Both the position numbers and the translations under genes were made by a program. 64,000 nt of DNA from Celoporthe dispersa. Taxonomy: Eukaryota > Ascomycota > Sordariomycetes > Diaporthales > Cryphonectriaceae. Position 1 is the first letter of the stretch. Each line of letters opens with the position of its first letter. The stretch covers positions 620,001 to 684,000 of the forward strand of contig WAID01000001.1 of assembly GCA_016584495.1 (NCBI GenBank), written 5' to 3'. Positions 60,113 to 64,000 of the stretch are shown here, in pieces. The notes under the pieces are model-generated. The model was not told the DNA's origin, did not search any database, and worked only from the letters and a program-made list of their open reading frames with translations.

Positions 60113-60340
60113 ATTCACTGAGCAACCCGTCAGTAAGTCAGGGAAGGCTTTCTCAATTGGGCCTAGAGCCTCCTGGCCTTGTGAATGAGGCCATCGCCAG
60201 TGAATCCATTCAACGGAGCGGGTGAGGCATTCACAGGGTAGCTGTCCTACTTGGGACGAGAGCCAATAGGCTCTCTTTATTTGAGGGGAGAGACTGAAGC
60301 CAGGTGCCCTATTTAAATGGTAGGCTGGGCCGCAGTGAAT
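60113..60340. promoter_or_regulatory. Cluster of five GTGAAT motifs upstream of the 376-residue gene
   Basis: GTGAAT or its complement occurs at 60113-60118 (-), 60181-60186 (+), 60200-60205 (+), 60229-60234 (-) and 60335-60340 (+). The flanks agree on a wider consensus near AGTGAATGCC. It lies 0.8-1.0 kb upstream of the 61154 start codon. The site type is unknown. Confidence 0.45.
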
Positions 60341-61153
60341 GGTGCAATGTTGGCCGTGCAGCCCCTAACAGATGCTAACACAGAACGCTGTAGACTACGG
60401 GCAAGTCACGTTAGGACTGGGTCCAGGGTCAATCACGCACTGTTAGCCGTTCACTTCAGCGGGTCCGTGCACCCAGCCCCCAGATACTTAGGCTCCAGCA
60501 CCCGAAGCCGACGAGTCCGTTTCCAAAACCTCACCACCTACCTCACCTCTCTCTCCCCCACCCTCATGCCTCTTGTCGCATCTCGCCATTTTCCTCTTCC
60601 TCGCCGTCCTCCCCGCCGCCCTTAGCCACAGCGCCGAAATACTGCACTGCACCCCCGCAGTACGCTGCCAGGGCGATCCGGTTAGCCACGCCCACTTCTA
60701 CCAAGCTACAGGTCCGTCGCTCTCTTCGCCGAGGGCCTCCGATTCTGGGTGGTGGGGGTCAGGTGGTCGTCTTCGCCGGCCACCTCGCCTTGTGGAAACC
60801 CGCGCCTCTTGCGGCACTGGTGACTGGGTGCTAGGGCGGCGAGGAGGCAGTATTCTTGTCGTCGTCGTCGCTGCGCTTGGCTGGCCAAGTCCAGCCGTTT
60901 GCACCTCGGTGCCCCTTACAACCCGGGAGTCAAGGCTGCTCCTCTTGCTACAGCACCAAAGCCTGGGTGGGTGGGACGTCCTGTGTGTCAATTCTCACGC
61001 AGGGGACAAATTTTTCCAATCTCTTCCTGCTCCCGCTCCTGCTGCTCCTGCTCTTGTCTTTCCGAGGCACCTGCTGACCTGCCGTAGATACCCATACCCT
61101 ACCAACAGCTAGCTTAAGCAGTACCCGCAGGAACATCGAAGAAACCCGGCGCC

Positions 61154-62284
61154 ATGGTCTCCGAGTCCTCGTCCCTACCGCGCGGTGCTGTTGACCTCCG
61201 TGCCACCCGGGTCGTGGTGGAGGGCCCCTCGGCCGAGGAGTCGCCCGGAGCCCTGACCTACATATCTTGCCACCTCTACCTCTACTTCGACACTGCGTCG
61301 AACACTGCCTTTTTCAAGCTGCGGCTCCCGCTCGCTCCTGAAGATAATCTGCTTGTATATATCTTTATCGATCCCGATCAGGTCGGCTCTCTGTCGCTCG
61401 ATCGGGCGACCAACAGGAGCGCCGATCTTGCCAGGCTTTGTGGGAGCTCTGCTCCGGGCACCGTCTGCCTGCGGTTCTCCCTGCGCAGGCCCGCGACCAT
61501 CGTTGGGCCTAGGCAGTGTCCACGAGCCAGCAGTGTGGATGCATCTGTGTTGGGCCACCTGCAGTTTCTTGCTGCCCAGACAGACATGGCAGTCCACATC
61601 CCCCAGGGCGACGTGTCTACAGCACAGCTGCAGGCCTTGTCCAGTGCTGTATCTCTCGGCCTGTTGACCTCGAGCGCCCCACACGCCAACCTCAGCCGCA
61701 TGTACGGCGGGCGAGGCGGAGGCGGTGCGGTCATTGGAGACTTGGATGCGTTCACACGTGATGACAGCGAGCCAGCTCTCCCGTCCTACGATGAGGCTGC
61801 CGGGCCCTCGAGGCCACCAGAAGGCCCGAGGCAGGACCATCCTACCCCTCCTAAGAAGCGTCGGCTGGAAAGCCCGAGCCCGGAAGCAGACGCTGGCGAG
61901 AAAGCCGCGCTGGCACAGAGGAGCGAGCAGCTCCGTGGTCAGATGCGAGACCTGATCCGCGATGTCTTTAGGCAAGACATGACCGAGGATGTGCGCAAGG
62001 TAGTCCGCGCAGAGCTCGAGAAGACGGAGGCGCGCATCATGTCCCACGTGGCCGAGCAGATCGACCAGCTTAGAGACGAGGTGACAGAGCGGATCGACGA
62101 AGCCGTGGCCGAGGCGGTAAGTCGAGATGACCTGGAGGATGTGGTGGACGACCGCGCAGCGGGCATGAAGATCGAGATGGAGGATTTTGTCAAGGACGAG
62201 ATGCGCGGGGTCGAAGACAAGATACTGGACCATTTCGAGAACGGCACATGGTATGGATCGTTCCGGCGGCCAGAGGATATCTAG
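61154..62284 (+). CDS. Conserved fungal protein of unknown function, 376 residues, helical C-terminal half
   Basis: An intron-less frame from ATG 61154 to TAG 62284. Residues 1-170 look like a compact alpha/beta domain (LTYISCHLYLYFDTASNTAF, NLLVYIFIDPDQVGSLSLDR, TVCLRFSLRRPATIVGPRQC). I recognise this N-terminal pattern from uncharacterised Pezizomycotina proteins but know no assigned function. Residues about 200-250 are Pro/Ser/Glu-rich linker with a basic PPKKRRLES motif that could be a nuclear localisation signal. Residues about 255-350 are charged and heptad-like (QLRGQMRDLIRDVFRQDM through IDQLRDEVTERIDEAVAEAV), suggesting a long coiled coil. The opposite strand is also open over the whole gene, which is a consequence of the G/C-rich third positions. 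Preceded by the GTGAAT cluster. Confidence 0.8.
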   Translation: MVSESSSLPRGAVDLRATRVVVEGPSAEESPGALTYISCHLYLYFDTASNTAFFKLRLPLAPEDNLLVYIFIDPDQVGSLSLDRATNRSADLARLCGSSAPGTVCLRFSLRRPATIVGPRQCPRASSVDASVLGHLQFLAAQTDMAVHIPQGDVSTAQLQALSSAVSLGLLTSSAPHANLSRMYGGRGGGGAVIGDLDAFTRDDSEPALPSYDEAAGPSRPPEGPRQDHPTPPKKRRLESPSPEADAGEKAALAQRSEQLRGQMRDLIRDVFRQDMTEDVRKVVRAELEKTEARIMSHVAEQIDQLRDEVTERIDEAVAEAVSRDDLEDVVDDRAAGMKIEMEDFVKDEMRGVEDKILDHFENGTWYGSFRRPEDI

Positions 62285-63036
62285 GCTGGCCCCCTCGGTC
62301 GCCAGCAAAATGCCCTCGGCTGCTACACTGCCTAGAAGAGTAAATCCCAATCCGTCATCCATTGGGACGTAGATAGGTGAACAGGCAAACGGAGACGATA
62401 TGGATAATCATGCATGCCAGTGGACAGCATCTTCTGGAAGGATTTGGAACGAACCCCTGAGGATCAGCAAAAGCAACCCACTCATCACCCGTGGATACGC
62501 TCACTAATGTGGCTGTCCGACTAAAAGCGCGACTCGCATGCTTAGAAAAGATAGGAAGGATAGGTAATAGATACAGCATGTCATCATCATGTTCTCTTCT
62601 TTTTTTCCCCCCATCTTTACCCTTTGCAGCTTGCTGTGGCTGTCACTATAAATGTAGTGCTTATGAATCCACAATGGCGGTTAAATTATATCGCCGCTGC
62701 CACGAATCGCCGGTCATGTTGTGTACCCTGTGGACATGGCTGTGTAAGCCGATTCCCAATTCGTAAGCAGCGTTAGTAAATAACCGCATGGGGGCTTGTA
62801 CCGTCTGGGGCGCCTTTGCCCGCGACTCGGCCGAATTGTATAGCATCATGCATGTATGTGCCCATATATATATATCTCGATGACAGTGCTCGATGCTTGG
62901 GTTTTGTCTTTGTTCATTGCATCTTCATCATCAGAGATAATAAGCACTTGTCACCCTCTCTCTACACTCAACACTGAAAACCCCAACGTTGAGCAGAGCA
63001 AACATTAATACCACACGCATCATCTACCTAGACAAA
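62285..63036. other. Tandem intergenic region
   Basis: 3' flank of the 376-residue gene and promoter of the SDR-like gene. It contains an (AT)n stretch near 62863-62876 and a CT-rich sequence near 62955-62970 shortly before the start. No frame is supported. Confidence 0.6.
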
Positions 63037-64000
63037 ATGCCTACCAAGATCTTCCTGTAAGTTGACAATACTCCCCCTTCCTAAGCTAGCTAACCGCTCA
63101 CTAACACAAAATATAGAACTGGCGTTACCGGTGAGTTCCTCCCACAACACAGGCTAGCCCCTCCACAAGAGAAAATGACACCTGTCTGGGGGGATCATCA
63201 CAATCTGACATGCAATTACTATTACTACGCAAGGCTACATCGGCGGCGACATCTCCTACGCCCTCCGGCAGAAACACCCAGAGTATGACTACACCTACCT
63301 CGTCCGCGACGAGGCCCGGGCAGAGCTGGTGAGGGCCGAGTATCCCGAGGCCAAGTTCGTCTATGGGAGTCTGGATGACTCGGCTGTTATCGAGAAGGCC
63401 GCTTCCGAGGCGGATATTGTGATTCGTGAGTCTGCTTGCTCCGGGTGGCGCTCGTGTCAGAGCGGTGTGTGTACGGCAGAGAGATCTGATAAAAAATACT
63501 TCACTAGACACGGCCAACTCAGCAGACGATGCCCCTTCCGCCCAGGCTATCGCCAGGGGCCTCGAGGCGGGCCACACGGCCGAGAAGCCTGGCTACTGGC
63601 TTCACATCAGCGGCACAGGCGAGCTGATCTTTGTAGGCCCTCCTCACTCACATCTCCCTCCTCACCCACTAGAAAAGAAAGAAAAAAAAAGAAAAGGGGA
63701 AAAGAAACAACAACAACACATGGCTCACCCAACTAACACTCATCTCCCCCAGCGCGACTTGGCCGAGAAACGCTTCGGCCAGCCCCCGCACCCAGACGAG
63801 AGATACGACGACCTAGCCGACATCCAAAAGATCCTGACCCTCCCTGACGAAGCCCCCCACCACAACATCGACAAGTCCGTCCTGGCCGCCAACAGCTCCC
63901 CCGCGGTCCGCACCGCCATCGTCAGCCCACCCACCATCTACGGCACGGGCAGGGGCCCCGTCAACACGAGGTCGATCCAGGTGCCCGACCTGGTCAAGTT
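63037..64000 (+). CDS. Atypical SDR / NAD(P)-dependent epimerase-like protein, 3' end outside window
   Basis: Five exons fit in frame: 63037-63056, 63117-63130, 63234-63425, 63508-63632 and 63753 to the window edge. Introns are 60, 103, 82 and 120 nt. The joined start MPTKIFL-TGVTG-YIGGDISYAL gives the Rossmann GxxGxxG motif for NAD(P) binding. ADIVIHTANSADD ends the next strand, YWLHISGTGEL holds the Ser/Thr of the catalytic region, and PDERYDDLADIQKILTLP and TAIVSPPTIYGTGRGPVN are typical of fungal nucleoside-sugar-epimerase-like proteins of the extended/NmrA-like SDR group. Substrate unknown. The second exon is only 14 nt, and the frame is lost if it is skipped. The start is the only ATG that gives the TGVTGYIGG join. 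Confidence 0.88.

Larger units (their letters stand above)
57821..61153. other. Intergenic region, 3.3 kb
   Basis: This contains the promoter of the APC permease on the left and the promoter/leader of the 376-residue gene on the right. Elements seen: a GA tract near 58539-58560, a T22 run at 59033-59054, a 41-nt CT array at 59164-59204, a moderately AT-rich block at about 59210-60010 with no frame, and a cluster of GTGAAT words at 60113-60340. A hydrophobic frame beginning near 60573 starts with TTG, not ATG, and is probably leader sequence. Confidence 0.6.

Noticed and set aside
60573..61112. 179-codon frame with signal-peptide-like start, just before the 376-residue gene
   Set aside because: Begins with TTG rather than ATG and lies where the 5' leader of the next gene is expected.
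61175..62362. 395-codon minus-strand frame over the 376-residue gene
   Set aside because: Longer, but its translation lacks coherent structure. The plus strand shows an alpha/beta head, NLS-like linker and heptads.
1..64000. tRNA, rRNA, CRISPR arrays, transposons with terminal repeats
   Set aside because: No B-box-like tRNA motif with a matching cloverleaf, no spaced direct-repeat array, and no transposase, RT or integrase frames were seen by eye. A tRNAscan/RepeatModeler run would be decisive.

Overview
The window is nuclear DNA from a filamentous ascomycete (Pezizomycotina, most likely Sordariomycetes). This rests on short GT-AG introns of 60-150 nt with CTAAC-type branch sites, strong G/C preference at third codon positions in most genes, fungal-type orthologues (Cln cyclin, Utp4, Npt1, Hnm1-like permease, Dal5-like permease), and a PNG1 protein with Val where the catalytic Cys should be. 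No operons, tRNA, rRNA, CRISPR array or intact transposon was recognised by eye.

Layout, left to right. 1-1031 (-): start of a GH18/CHID1-like secreted protein, running off the left edge. 1479-3295 (-): multi-exon CorA-like membrane protein with an unresolved 5' end, in a compositionally different block (about 1.1-5.9 kb). 5948-7613 (+): Dal5/allantoate-type MFS permease. 8267-12094 (-) and 12944-15043 (+): two divergent orphan genes sharing an 849-nt spacer; the second carries retropepsin-like motifs. 18224-19566 (-): G1/S cyclin of the Cln/Puc1 type. 19567-37281: 17.7 kb with no supportable gene, full of microsatellites, homopolymers and purine/pyrimidine tracts. 37282-38881 (-) and 39767-42629 (+): nicotinate phosphoribosyltransferase and the ribosome-biogenesis WD40 protein Utp4, a divergent pair. 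42630-51241: a second gene-poor stretch of 8.6 kb ending in a long pyrimidine-rich leader. 51242-52721 (+): PNG1-like protein. 55590-57820 (-): APC-family choline/amino-acid permease with six exons. 61154-62284 (+): conserved fungal protein of unknown function with a long helical tail. 63037-64000 (+): start of an atypical SDR/epimerase-like gene with a 14-nt micro-exon, running off the right edge.

The housekeeping genes are not a pathway cluster: they cover cell-cycle entry (cyclin), NAD+ salvage (Npt1), small-subunit rRNA processing (Utp4), glycoprotein/ERAD biology (PNG1) and nutrient uptake (two permeases). Four otherwise well-conserved or continuous reading frames (MFS permease, 1202-codon-class orphan, PNG1, APC permease) are each broken by exactly one nucleotide at a short C run on the sense strand. 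Correcting each restores a length divisible by three, so the pattern looks more like residual sequencing/assembly indels than decay of four genes. Gene models below were built by hand from splice signals and frame continuity.
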